Part shown: positions 16,906 through 24,437 of the stretch, in pieces
Position numbering within the stretch: the first letter of the stretch is position 1
Layout of the letters: every line of letters starts with the position of its first letter
NCBI GenBank assembly: GCA_035304385.1
Contig: DATGQD010000057.1
Location: 56,849 to 120,848 of the forward strand
DNA: 64,000 nucleotides
Source of the DNA: ZC4RG29 sp035304385
GTDB lineage: Bacteria > Bacteroidota > Bacteroidia > Cytophagales > Cyclobacteriaceae
Direction: 5' to 3'
Program-made: the position numbers and the translations under genes
The notes under the pieces: generated by a model
What the model saw: the letters and a program-made list of their open reading frames with translations, nothing else
The model's database searches: none
Told to the model about the DNA's origin: nothing

Positions 16906-17310
16906 CTATCCCGATTGGCGGGCCACTTTGTTTTGCCACTCCTCGCGTTCCACTTTATTGATGGAAAGTTCGCGATTGGAATACAAAGTCTTGTAGATGC
17001 TGATATCCCGTTGCAGCTGTTGGTCTCTCCGAACGAACTGCAGTATCTGGTTTACGATCTCGTATACCTCATCCTTGATCTGGTAAAAGATCCAGTTGTT
17101 GTAGCGGCGGTGGGTGAGCATACCGGAATTCTTGAGATAGATGATATGCCGCGATGTCTTGGCTTGAGTGAATTCAAGGATTCGTTCCAGGTCGGAAATG
17201 CACATCTCGCCATTTTCAAAAATAAGATTCAGGATCCTCAGGCGCGCTTCATCGGCACACGCTTTGAAGATCTGCGATCCCAGTACAAGGTTGAAGTGCT
17301 TTAGCCTCAT
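16906..17310 (-). CDS. ArsR-family transcriptional regulator
   Basis: This 134-residue winged-helix protein has FKACADEARLRILNLIFENGEMCISDLERIL (given in parts, about residues 14-45), the HTH TQAKTSRHIIYLKNSGML and the wing RRYNNWIFYQI. A cysteine just before the second helix (EMCISDL) sits near the position of the metal-binding cysteine of ArsR/SmtB proteins, but the usual CxCxxC is absent, so metal sensing is uncertain. A long basic C-terminal helix (QQLQRDISIYKTLYSNREL) extends the fold. The target is unknown; its neighbour on the same strand is the HAD phosphatase 97 bp away. Confidence 0.85.
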   Translation of the reverse strand: MRLKHFNLVLGSQIFKACADEARLRILNLIFENGEMCISDLERILEFTQAKTSRHIIYLKNSGMLTHRRYNNWIFYQIKDEVYEIVNQILQFVRRDQQLQRDISIYKTLYSNRELSINKVEREEWQNKVARQSG

Positions 17311-17412
17311 GCTACGGTAATACCCCTCCCGGTGGACTTGCTCCCACCCTAGTCAAAAATACAAAAGAAGCTTAAAGCAAGGCGATATTCATGCGAAAAG
17401 GTTCGATGACAC

Positions 17413-17865
17413 TCATTCGACCTTGATAATCGTAGCCTGTCGGGCGATCAGGCGCCAGTTATCATTAAACTGCCATACATGGGTGAAGCGCCGGGTGACT
17501 GTCTTTCCCGCATGAGGTTGTGTGCCCTGCGGCTTGATCATTTCGCCGCCCATAACGATCGCTACATTGTCGCTGAACGTTATGGCCTCAATGGTCCTTT
17601 CAAAGGCAAGGTAGTTCAGGCCTCCCGACCTCAGGATCGCTTTTGTACCCTCGACGGTCCCGACCCGATTGGCAGGCGTGTTAACGATCATGCGAGGCGC
17701 CCAGATGTTATTGAACAGTGTGACGGAGTCGCCCTTAAGTACGGACACCCTTTCGAGGGTTTCCAGGCGCCTGATTTCGGCTTCTCTGCTATCCTGTGCA
17801 TAGAGAAGAGATGGGACACCCGGCAGCCAGGCCAGGGCGACGATCAGGAAGATGGGGGTTTTCAT
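17413..17865 (-). CDS. Exported SnoaL-like (DUF4440, NTF2-fold) protein
   Basis: The ATG at 17865 gives 150 residues beginning with a signal peptide (MKTPIFLIVALAWLPGVPSLLYA); the longer frame from 17919 would bury it behind 18 residues. The mature part has the NTF2/SnoaL cone fold pattern: helix (REAEIRRLETLERVSVLKGD), NIWAPRMIVNTPANRV, and strands ending RRFTHVWQFNDNWRLIARQATII. The DUF4440 group includes ketosteroid-isomerase-like proteins of mostly unknown activity. No catalytic residues can be assigned. Confidence 0.82.
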   Translation of the reverse strand: MKTPIFLIVALAWLPGVPSLLYAQDSREAEIRRLETLERVSVLKGDSVTLFNNIWAPRMIVNTPANRVGTVEGTKAILRSGGLNYLAFERTIEAITFSDNVAIVMGGEMIKPQGTQPHAGKTVTRRFTHVWQFNDNWRLIARQATIIKVE

Positions 17866-17915
17866 GGAGTATGGGGGTGATTCGAGATGAATATCGTCAA
17901 ATATTTCCGAATCAT

Positions 17916-18209
17916 TCAAAGAACAGCCCGCCTGCGTCGTTGCGGGGTTGAAAACCCTTCAATAAAGAATTCACCGTATTTCGAAAGGATGTACTCCTTG
18001 CGACGAAGCTTCTTCAGATGAAATTCAAACTCCCTTGCCGCCTCGGCAGTTTGAAACGACCTGATAAAAATATACCGCCAGGGACCCCGCCCTCTTGTTG
18101 AACGGTTCCAACCTCGGTTGTGATAGTTTAACCTCTCATCAAGATCCTGAGTGGAACCATAGTACCATCGACCAGTAGTAAAAGATTCGATAATGTAGGT
18201 GTAGGGCAC
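17916..18209 (-). CDS. GIY-YIG domain protein
   Basis: A short GIY-YIG nuclease-fold protein. The signature reads YTYIIESFTTGRWYYGSTQD, and conserved residues continue through ERLNYHNRGW and the FEFHLKKLRRKEYI region. I start it at the GTG at 18209 (VPYTYII), which gives 97 residues, typical for stand-alone members. The open frame continues to an ATG at 18299, but that part is encoded by the 106-bp repeat unit beside the tRNA and has no family similarity. Such proteins in Bacteroidota are often mobile or repeated; function is unknown. Confidence 0.75.
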   Translation of the reverse strand: MPYTYIIESFTTGRWYYGSTQDLDERLNYHNRGWNRSTRGRGPWRYIFIRSFQTAEAAREFEFHLKKLRRKEYILSKYGEFFIEGFSTPQRRRRAVL

Positions 18210-18260
18210 TGCCGGAGAAAAGTTGATAGCAAATTCGGAGCAACGGAGGTATTGCAAGAT

Positions 18261-18539
18261 AACCAGTCGGGGCCTGCCCCCAACAAGCCCGCCTTCCAAA
18301 AAATCTATTTGGAAGACGAACTGTCAATGGTTTAGCCACACCTGAATCAAAACCAGGCGGGCTTGTTCCCGACTCATCGCCTTCGTCGGGACAAGCGTGG
18401 TGAGTAGATTCGAATCGAAATGGAGATATTACGCAACCAGTCGGGGCCTGCCCCGACAAGCCCGCCTTCCAAAAAATCTATTTGGAAGACGAACTGTCAA
18501 TGGTTTAGCCACACCTGAATCAAAACCAGGCGGGCTTGT
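18261..18539. repeat. Tandem direct repeat next to tRNA-Pro (106/105-bp units)
   Basis: Unit 1 (18261-18366) and unit 2 (18435-18539) are nearly identical, with a one-base indel and one substitution near their beginnings; the period is 174 bp. Each unit carries internal inverted arms (CAAGCCCGCCT ... AGGCGGGCTTG) that could form a long hairpin. After unit 1 comes a partial copy of the tRNA 3' end; after unit 2 comes the real tRNA. The layout looks like a duplication that included the tRNA end. Confidence 0.85.
18399..18414 (-). other. 16-nt remnant of the tRNA-Pro 3' end
   Basis: GGTGAGTAGATTCGAA is identical to 18543-18558 inside the tRNA-Pro gene, covering part of the acceptor stem and T-arm. 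It occurs at the matching place after repeat unit 1. It is a duplicated tRNA fragment, either from tandem duplication or from an old integration event. Confidence 0.75.
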
Positions 18540-18613
18540 CGGGGTGAGTAGATTCGAACTACCGACCCCCACGTCCCTAACGTGGTGCGCTAACCGGGCT
18601 GCGCTACACCCCG
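18539..18613 (-). tRNA. tRNA-Pro (anticodon AGG)
   Basis: The 75-nt cloverleaf folds completely: acceptor CGGGGTG/CACCCCG with discriminator A, D-arm GCGC/GCGC, anticodon stem CCACG/CGTGG, loop TTAGGGA and T-arm GGTAG/CTACT with TTCGAAT loop. C1 and A73 are the bacterial tRNA-Pro identity features. Positions 34-36 are AGG; an A34 proline tRNA is unusual in bacteria, where TGG, GGG or CGG is expected. Confidence 0.93.
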
Positions 18614-18687
18614 AACTATGTATGAATTCCCGCTGACGGCCGGAGCCTAACGGGGTTGCAATTATAGCAAAAAGGTTGCAAATCCCC

Positions 18688-19326
18688 TTATTTCTTCTTT
18701 TTCAGCGAGTTGAAAAACTTCGCCCAATTGAATGGGTTCAGCAGCGGATTAGTGACGGGCTGGTATTTGCTGTTCTGCGCATTCGCCCACTGGTCGAGCG
18801 AGTAGCGCGCGTTTTGTGGCCCGTCAGGTGGCGTCGTCTTTAGCATTAACGCCAACAATTCCGCGTTCAGATTTTTCTCATCAATGGCCTCCGTCGGCAC
18901 ATTAAGTGCCAGCACAGCCTCCTTAAATACCTCTTCTGTGGGGAACGGCACAATTTCCACTTCCTTCAGGAAGGTGACGTCCTCCACCATAGTGATGATA
19001 ATTGTCTGGTATTCATTCGCAGAAGGCGGGACAATGTAATGCTGGCGATGGTAGCCCACAGCGCTGATCACAATACTGTCGCCCACCAAAACCGGCATGG
19101 AGAAAAAGCCTACCTCGTTGGTAGTAGTCCCCCGCCCTGCTTTGGGAACATATACGTGTACACCGGGGACAAACGACGAACTATCCGCCCCCATCACGAT
19201 ACCCGACAACTGGATTACCCGTTTGCGCGATTGCGCCTGGGCGGGGTCGGAACTCAGCACAAACACCCCCACCAGTACGCTGACTATCAAGCAGAACCCT
19301 ATATTTCGGTTAACTTTCCGCATCAC
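18688..19326 (-). CDS. Exported protein with carboxypeptidase-like regulatory domain
   Basis: The 212-residue protein has a signal peptide (CLIVSVLVGVFVLSSDPAQAQ). A CarboxypepD_reg-like beta-sandwich follows at about 38-120 (IQLSGIVMGADSSSFVPGVHVYV and RGTTTNEVGFFSMPVLVGD, in parts, then VISAVGYHRQHY). The C-terminal 90 residues are helical and end in a Lys run (NSLKKKK). Unlike TonB-dependent receptors it has no plug or barrel. Similar short proteins are frequent in Bacteroidota and lack a known role. It lies between tRNA-Pro and the NorB-family gene with its own spacing, so probably an independent unit. Confidence 0.82.
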   Translation of the reverse strand: MMRKVNRNIGFCLIVSVLVGVFVLSSDPAQAQSRKRVIQLSGIVMGADSSSFVPGVHVYVPKAGRGTTTNEVGFFSMPVLVGDSIVISAVGYHRQHYIVPPSANEYQTIIITMVEDVTFLKEVEIVPFPTEEVFKEAVLALNVPTEAIDEKNLNAELLALMLKTTPPDGPQNARYSLDQWANAQNSKYQPVTNPLLNPFNWAKFFNSLKKKK

Positions 19327-19421
19327 TGTCAGAATGTCAAATATAACAATAAGCCGATTAACGGCCTAATGAGAAACATCCCCCACAGCGCGCTCACTGG
19401 CCCCAAATGTGGCCTGCGGCG

Positions 19422-21782
19422 TCAAACGGGAACATCCATTTCCTTCCTGACGACGCTCTCCACATCCTGCCCCGAAGAAAAAACATTCTTCATCTTGTGT
19501 CGGTTCGATACTATAAATACGATGAGCGGAATCACACCTCCGACGGTGAACAATGCACCACCTACAATTCGCATCCACGTGAGCGTCTGGAACGTGGCGC
19601 TATCGACAAATGCGCTGCTTCGCGCATACCAAAGCCCATGCTCCACAACAGCATTGAATTGCAATATGCCGGCAGGAAAAAGGTCCATCACAACCATCAG
19701 CAGGAGTCCTATGTTAATAGACCAGAATGCCGTTCGTACAAGCCGTGGATTCCAGGCCTCCGGCTTAAACAACAGCTGACAGCAGAAGAGTATGCCGGCC
19801 AGAGAAAGGTTTCCATACACACCCATCAATGCCGCATGTCCGTGATTGACCGTAAGGTAGGTTCCATGCTCGTAGTAATTGGCAATCGGCAGGTTAATGA
19901 TAAAGCCCATCACACCGGCGCCAAAGAAGTTCCAGAAGTTCACCGCAATGAGAAACAGGAAGACCTCCGCGAAACCAAACGCCACCTTCCCCGGTCTTCC
20001 GTTACCCAAACTCCTCGGCAACTTGCTGAACCGCCAGGCTTCAAGCGTCAGAAGGATAAGCGGCACGACCTGAAGCGTGGAGAAGACCGATCCCAACGCC
20101 ATGGTAAAGACCGGCTTCGCATTCCAGTAGAAGTTATGCGAAATACCCAGAAGCCCGGAGCCCAGAAACAACAAGCATGCGAGGTAAATAACCCGGATCG
20201 CTGCGCGTTCGCTGACAAGTCCCATCAGGACCATAAAGTATCCGACGAGGATGGTCGTGAATACTTCAAAGAACGCTTCCGCCCACATGTGTATCACCAT
20301 CCAACGCCAGAAATCGGCGATTACAAAATTTGTCGTGGGCGTGAATACTAACCCCGAACACAACAGCACCAGGATGCTCGCCGTCGCATAAATGAGCCAG
20401 TTTGGTAGCGCCCATGGCTTCTTTATCGTTATCACTGGCCGGAGCCCCCGGTACAACACAAAAACCCAGAGCGAAAAGACAACATACAGCAGGCCTTGCC
20501 ACACCTTCGCGGGCTCCAGGTACTCCCACCCCTGGTGGCCTATCCAGTACCATGCCTCGCCGCTGATACCCTTCGGGCCGATAAAGAGCCCCACCAATGA
20601 TCCGGCGACGAGCACGACGATAATAGCAAACACCAGGTTGATATACGACTTCTGGCGGGGCGGTTCCCTGGGGCATAGCATGGGCATGACAAAAAAAGAA
20701 GCGCCAATCCAGCATGCCGAAATCCAGAGCAGCGATAGCTGGACATGCCAGCTGCGGGTTACGGTAATGGGGAAGAGCTCGGAGATGTCAAATCCAAAAA
20801 AATTGACAAACCCGACAAAATCGTGTACCGTCAGCACACCCGCCAACACCTGCACCCCAAACAGGATAATGGCTGCATGGAAAAATTTGTATGTCGCGCG
20901 CTGGGTGGCCGTCGGACGGAACCCGCTGACGCCTGCGCTCGTCATTAAGGGTGCGGCACGGGAGGTGAAGACCGCATCGTTCAACGGCTCCATCCTTCCA
21001 TAATAATAAAGCACAATACCCAGTCCCACGACGAGCCCTAACGAGCCAATGATACTCCAGATCACCACCGCAGCACTGGGTGCGTTGCCCGCGGCCGGGT
21101 CATAGGGCCAGTTATGCGTATAGCTGTATGTCTTGCCGGGACGGCTCACGCCGCACACCCATCCACCCCAGAAAAAAAAGCCCGACAGCTGCCTGATCTC
21201 TTCCGGATCGGTAATGTATCCCGAAGGCAAAAACGCCTGCTCGTGTTCAGGATCAGTAAACACCTGGTAGTAATAGGCGGGCAACTGCCGCGCAGCATAC
21301 ACTTGCGCCTCGTCCAGCACGGCCTGGTTTGTTTCGCCGATATATGTGTTGGCCTTTATCGTGGCTTTAACCTTTTCGGCGACGCCCATCTTTGTAATGC
21401 CTGGTTCGCCCACGACATTAAGTTCACGGGCGTAGTAGTCAGACATTAGTACGGACGTGAGGTGCAACGCCTCGGCGGAATAATCCGGCCCCCGATACGC
21501 GCCGTCGCCGAACATGCTTCCATATTCCATCAGCGCATATTTCTGAAATACCATCTGGCCATTAAGGATGTCGTCACTACTGTACACCACCGCACCCTTG
21601 TTGTCGACAAAGTCTGGCACGGGCGGCGCCTCTGTATACGTGTGTAGGCCGATCATAAATACACCAGTAAAACTTACTGTGAAAATGATCAGTAAAGGCA
21701 ACCACCAATTTTTGGGGTTGAGCAGGTAATCGATAAAACTTCTGGAGGACATAGGGGTTTGAGTATTAATGAAGCCCTCCAA
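19422..21782 (-). CDS. NorB-family enzyme, putative nitric oxide dismutase (Nod-like)
   Basis: The 786-residue protein has the qNOR (NorZ) layout: helix 1, a periplasmic cytochrome-c-like domain without heme motif (about 55-225), then 13 helices. Ligands seen are His346 (low-spin heme), His647 and His649 (NHGHA), His498 and His549 (FeB). Against Geobacillus qNOR numbering, recalled from memory, Glu512 and Glu516 remain (Glu502, Glu506). However, FeB ligand His560 is Asn550 (ISHNFYW), Glu581 is Gln571, quinol-site Glu332 is Gly324 (VHDFVGF) and Asp746 is Gly742 (MRIVGG). That combination points to the Nod group, proposed to convert 2 NO to N2 and O2. An internal ATG at 21752 is an equally good start. 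Plain qNOR function is the alternative. Confidence 0.8.
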   Translation of the reverse strand: MEGFINTQTPMSSRSFIDYLLNPKNWWLPLLIIFTVSFTGVFMIGLHTYTEAPPVPDFVDNKGAVVYSSDDILNGQMVFQKYALMEYGSMFGDGAYRGPDYSAEALHLTSVLMSDYYARELNVVGEPGITKMGVAEKVKATIKANTYIGETNQAVLDEAQVYAARQLPAYYYQVFTDPEHEQAFLPSGYITDPEEIRQLSGFFFWGGWVCGVSRPGKTYSYTHNWPYDPAAGNAPSAAVVIWSIIGSLGLVVGLGIVLYYYGRMEPLNDAVFTSRAAPLMTSAGVSGFRPTATQRATYKFFHAAIILFGVQVLAGVLTVHDFVGFVNFFGFDISELFPITVTRSWHVQLSLLWISACWIGASFFVMPMLCPREPPRQKSYINLVFAIIVVLVAGSLVGLFIGPKGISGEAWYWIGHQGWEYLEPAKVWQGLLYVVFSLWVFVLYRGLRPVITIKKPWALPNWLIYATASILVLLCSGLVFTPTTNFVIADFWRWMVIHMWAEAFFEVFTTILVGYFMVLMGLVSERAAIRVIYLACLLFLGSGLLGISHNFYWNAKPVFTMALGSVFSTLQVVPLILLTLEAWRFSKLPRSLGNGRPGKVAFGFAEVFLFLIAVNFWNFFGAGVMGFIINLPIANYYEHGTYLTVNHGHAALMGVYGNLSLAGILFCCQLLFKPEAWNPRLVRTAFWSINIGLLLMVVMDLFPAGILQFNAVVEHGLWYARSSAFVDSATFQTLTWMRIVGGALFTVGGVIPLIVFIVSNRHKMKNVFSSGQDVESVVRKEMDVPV

Positions 21783-21801
21783 GATAATAAAAGATATATG
21801 T

Positions 21802-21824
21802 ATCCTTTATTAGTAATAAAGGAT
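21802..21824. promoter_or_regulatory. Perfect 11-1-11 palindrome upstream of the Nod-like gene
   Basis: Arms ATCCTTTATTA and TAATAAAGGAT flank a single G. It lies 20 bp upstream of the first possible start (50 bp upstream of the second). An 11-1-11 inverted repeat is the layout I recall for NsrR operators, and the neighbouring gene encodes an NsrR-like regulator, so this is the best operator candidate. Partially overlapping AT-rich symmetry extends toward 21786. Confidence 0.65.
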
Positions 21825-21854
21825 TTCACTATCTTTTTTTCACGGTATGCAATG

Positions 21855-21888
21855 GTGTTATAACACTAAATTATCAGCGTTGTAACAC
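21855..21888. promoter_or_regulatory. Second palindrome GTGTTATAACAC with a tandem near-copy
   Basis: A perfect 12-bp palindrome at 21855-21866 is followed by GTTGTAACAC at 21879-21888, which matches 9 of 10 bases of its right part. The spacing is 22 bp, two helical turns. It could be a pair of sites for a CRP/FNR-type or other dimeric regulator acting on the Nod-like gene. The regulator is not identified. Confidence 0.45.
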
Positions 21889-21909
21889 GAATAGAAAGTA
21901 TAGGAATAT

Positions 21910-22365
21910 CTAACGACTGGATTTCCGGCGTCTTTCGTTTTTCAGGAACGTGCGTCCCTTCGCGAGATCGTTGACCAGGCTTTGTACGGTGGTGTTCTTC
22001 ATGACGGTCCGGACATGGTCACGATATCCCTTGACCCGCGCATGGATCGGGCACGGATACTCGTCGGAGCACTCCTTCAGACCGAGCACACAGGTGTGAA
22101 GCACCTTGTCGCTGCCGTACATAGCCTTCACGATATCGGCAAGGGTAACCCTGGCTCGCGGGTCGACGAAGAAGCCACCGTTCGGCCCCTTTATCGATTC
22201 GATTACACCCTCGCGCGTTAGCGTCTGCAGGATCTTGGCCGTGTAAGGAATTGGCGCATCGATTTCCTTTGCGATTGCCGGAACGCTCAGCCGAACACCA
22301 TCTTTCGCTTTGATATAAATAAAGATAACTGCCCGGAGGGCATACTCGCATGATTTCGAAAACAT
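21910..22365 (-). CDS. Rrf2-family regulator, NsrR-like (Nod-operon copy)
   Basis: The 151-residue winged-helix protein begins MFSKSCEYALRAVIF, and has the wing KGPNGGFFVD and cysteines at 92, 99 and 105 (CX6CX5C, then CPIH). It aligns without gaps to the regulator at 6406 over most of its length, with identical cysteine positions and a shared GxTFLxN C-terminus, so the two are paralogues. It is 23 bp downstream of the 616-residue protein gene and 127 bp upstream of the Nod-like gene. Family knowledge makes it an Fe-S-based sensor of NO; the sites at 21802 or 21855 are likely targets. Confidence 0.9.
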   Translation of the reverse strand: MFSKSCEYALRAVIFIYIKAKDGVRLSVPAIAKEIDAPIPYTAKILQTLTREGVIESIKGPNGGFFVDPRARVTLADIVKAMYGSDKVLHTCVLGLKECSDEYPCPIHARVKGYRDHVRTVMKNTTVQSLVNDLAKGRTFLKNERRRKSSR

Positions 22366-22388
22366 ATCAGGTTACCGCCGACGTCTAA

Positions 22389-24239
22389 TTACGAAATTTT
22401 GGGCGACTGAACAACCTGTGAAGGCGATGTAACCCATTGAACTTGTTGCATAAGTTCCTCCAATTGCTGTTCCACCGTCTCCAGTCCGTCGTTTAACTTA
22501 TCTCGTACACAAGCCCATTCGCCAGTCAGCTTTGCGGCGAGCTTCCTGTAATAGGCAACGCCGTCAGACAGATTTGAAAAGAATACTTCGATGTAGGACC
22601 TGGTCCGGTTGTCCGGCGCATTTCCATTCTCCCCCAGGTATTCACGCAGGTAATCGAAGTACAACTTCAACTCTTTTATAAACATATGCGGCCGGCTGCT
22701 GCTCATAATGAGGTTTACGCGACCGTAAATGTGATCGACCATCTGGCGAAGCGAAGCGATGTCGCCGAAGTAAGCGATATTGGGCCCGGGGCAAATATTC
22801 ACCCCGGTGAGCTTCTTGAACGGCTTCAAATCATAGGCCTTAACGGCGGCATTGCTCAGACCCACACAAAGACACTCTTTCTCAACAATGTCACGATATC
22901 TGCGGTTGTGTTCCTCTTCCGAAAGCTCGAGCGTCGTCAATTGCTCGATCTTTCGCTTCTGATAAGCACGCGATGCGGTACATATAGGTTCCGGACCGAA
23001 TTCCGTATTGGATACAAGGTATTTCTCAGTACAAGGACTTCCCGGAACTCCCCTGGCGATACGGTCGAGACGCTCCGCCTCTGCACTCGAGTTTCTGAGA
23101 TAGTGAAATCGTACGCCGAGCGGCGACTTACGACTCAGAACCACGTCCTCCTCGCGGGCCTCTTTCAATTGCCTTAACGTTTTATCATCGACGGTTGTCG
23201 CCTCAGGCACCAGGAGAAAGGGCGTACCCCACCCCGTTCCGTCCACCGCATAGAAAGATCGCAGAAACGCGTCTTCCCTGGACGTTCCGATTCCACCCTG
23301 TACCGTAAGTCGTATCGCGTGGGGTTCATCAAAGACAGGCTTATCCTTAGCCTTAAGGGCGTCGTTATAGGCCGCAAACAATCCGTCAATAAGTTCTGCC
23401 TTGCGATCCCGGAATTCTTCGAGAATCGGACCAAGCAGGTATCCGTCCGTAGGAAAGGCATGGCCACCGCAATTGAGGCCCGACTCAATCCTGAACTCGC
23501 TAACCCAAAGCCCCTTCTTGGCAAGCATTCTCCCTTGCACGAAGGCAGATCGGAAATCGGACACCTTCAAGCATATCCTCTTCTGGAAGGCACCGGAAGC
23601 ATCTGCATCGAACTCCGATCTCCGCGACATATAATTAAACAGCCTCGGGTTCATTCCGGCCGAAAGCACGAGCGTCGAATTGCAAAGATCACTTTCGGCG
23701 TAACCACGAAGCGCTGCAAGCGCATCGGATCCGTCTTCGATGACGCGTCCCGATACATCGCGATTATCCTTGTCCACCTTGGTCATGATATTCACATCAA
23801 TGCTTCCCGGCACGATCTGCTCACGAAGCCAGCACTGAAGTTCCTCCTTCTCTTTGCTCTCCGGCAGGCCTTGCATCTTTGAAAAGGCTTGCGACAGCGA
23901 ATGCGTGTCGGGGAGCAATTCAAAGTACTTGCAGATGTCGGAGCCGGGCTCGAAAGGCTCCGATTTGAGTACGCTTACCTGGTCAGCAACAATGGCCTTT
24001 ACCAGGTTTAAATAGTCGGTAATTCGTCTGGCACGGTGGTCCTCATCCCGCGACGTAATGGGAAAATACGTTCGGCCTGTCGTCGGATAATAATGACTGC
24101 GCATTTTCTCGATCAGGTTATCCTGGATTATGGAGATAACCGAGCTTATCCCGAAACGCGCAACTTTCAGCGGCGTGTCGATGGTATAGGCCAGTCCCAT
24201 AACCGGTATATGGAAGGAGTGTAAAGGTGTGTCCGTCAT
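22389..24239 (-). CDS. Large unrecognised protein upstream of the NsrR-like regulator
   Basis: The start at 24239 gives 616 residues; a frame from 24281 is possible, but a -7 box (TACCTTTG) lies inside that extra part, so initiation must be downstream. The protein begins MTDTPLHSFHIPVMGLAYTI and continues with alternating strands and helices that look like a TIM barrel (ARFGISSVISI, GGHAFPTDGYLLGP, VQGGIGTSRE). GGHAFPTDG is faintly reminiscent of nitronate monooxygenases. A second part has conserved-looking cysteines (KECLCVGLSNAAV, NICPGPNIAYF). I cannot name a family. It probably shares a transcript with the NsrR-like gene and so may act in NO or nitro-compound metabolism. Confidence 0.8.
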   Translation of the reverse strand: MTDTPLHSFHIPVMGLAYTIDTPLKVARFGISSVISIIQDNLIEKMRSHYYPTTGRTYFPITSRDEDHRARRITDYLNLVKAIVADQVSVLKSEPFEPGSDICKYFELLPDTHSLSQAFSKMQGLPESKEKEELQCWLREQIVPGSIDVNIMTKVDKDNRDVSGRVIEDGSDALAALRGYAESDLCNSTLVLSAGMNPRLFNYMSRRSEFDADASGAFQKRICLKVSDFRSAFVQGRMLAKKGLWVSEFRIESGLNCGGHAFPTDGYLLGPILEEFRDRKAELIDGLFAAYNDALKAKDKPVFDEPHAIRLTVQGGIGTSREDAFLRSFYAVDGTGWGTPFLLVPEATTVDDKTLRQLKEAREEDVVLSRKSPLGVRFHYLRNSSAEAERLDRIARGVPGSPCTEKYLVSNTEFGPEPICTASRAYQKRKIEQLTTLELSEEEHNRRYRDIVEKECLCVGLSNAAVKAYDLKPFKKLTGVNICPGPNIAYFGDIASLRQMVDHIYGRVNLIMSSSRPHMFIKELKLYFDYLREYLGENGNAPDNRTRSYIEVFFSNLSDGVAYYRKLAAKLTGEWACVRDKLNDGLETVEQQLEELMQQVQWVTSPSQVVQSPKIS

Positions 24240-24257
24240 GATGTAAACTAGTTGTGC

Positions 24258-24265
24258 CAAAGGTA
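24258..24265 (-). promoter_or_regulatory. -7 promoter box for the unrecognised protein/Rrf2 transcript
   Basis: On the minus strand TACCTTTG matches TAnnTTTG exactly, 18 bp before the ATG at 24239. No clear TTG is seen at the usual -33 distance, so the promoter may need an activator. It decides the start codon choice of the downstream gene. Confidence 0.5.
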
Positions 24266-24437
24266 ACGTAATATCGGACATTCTTGTCTTTTATTACGAT
24301 GAAATTTTCAGTCACCCCGACAAAGTCATGGTATCGTCGCTTGAGTCGTCGGAAAGGAAGGGCAACGGCCCGTTGAAATATCCTCCGCATCAGGCCACAA
24401 CGGAGGGACAGGCGCCAAACGTGAAAAAATGCCGCGT

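Noticed and set aside
18261..18613. Integrated element at tRNA-Pro
   Set aside because: No integrase or cargo genes between the copies; only a short tandem duplication is seen.
18397..18636. Plus-strand frame across the repeat and tRNA-Pro
   Set aside because: It runs antisense through the tRNA gene and the repeat; not a protein gene.
19407..20351. Long plus-strand open frame opposite the Nod-like gene
   Set aside because: It is antisense to strongly conserved NorB-family sequence and its translation has the Arg/His/Pro bias of a shadow frame.
19422..21782. Plain quinol NO reductase annotation
   Set aside because: Kept only as the alternative, because four diagnostic residues differ from qNOR; see the main finding.
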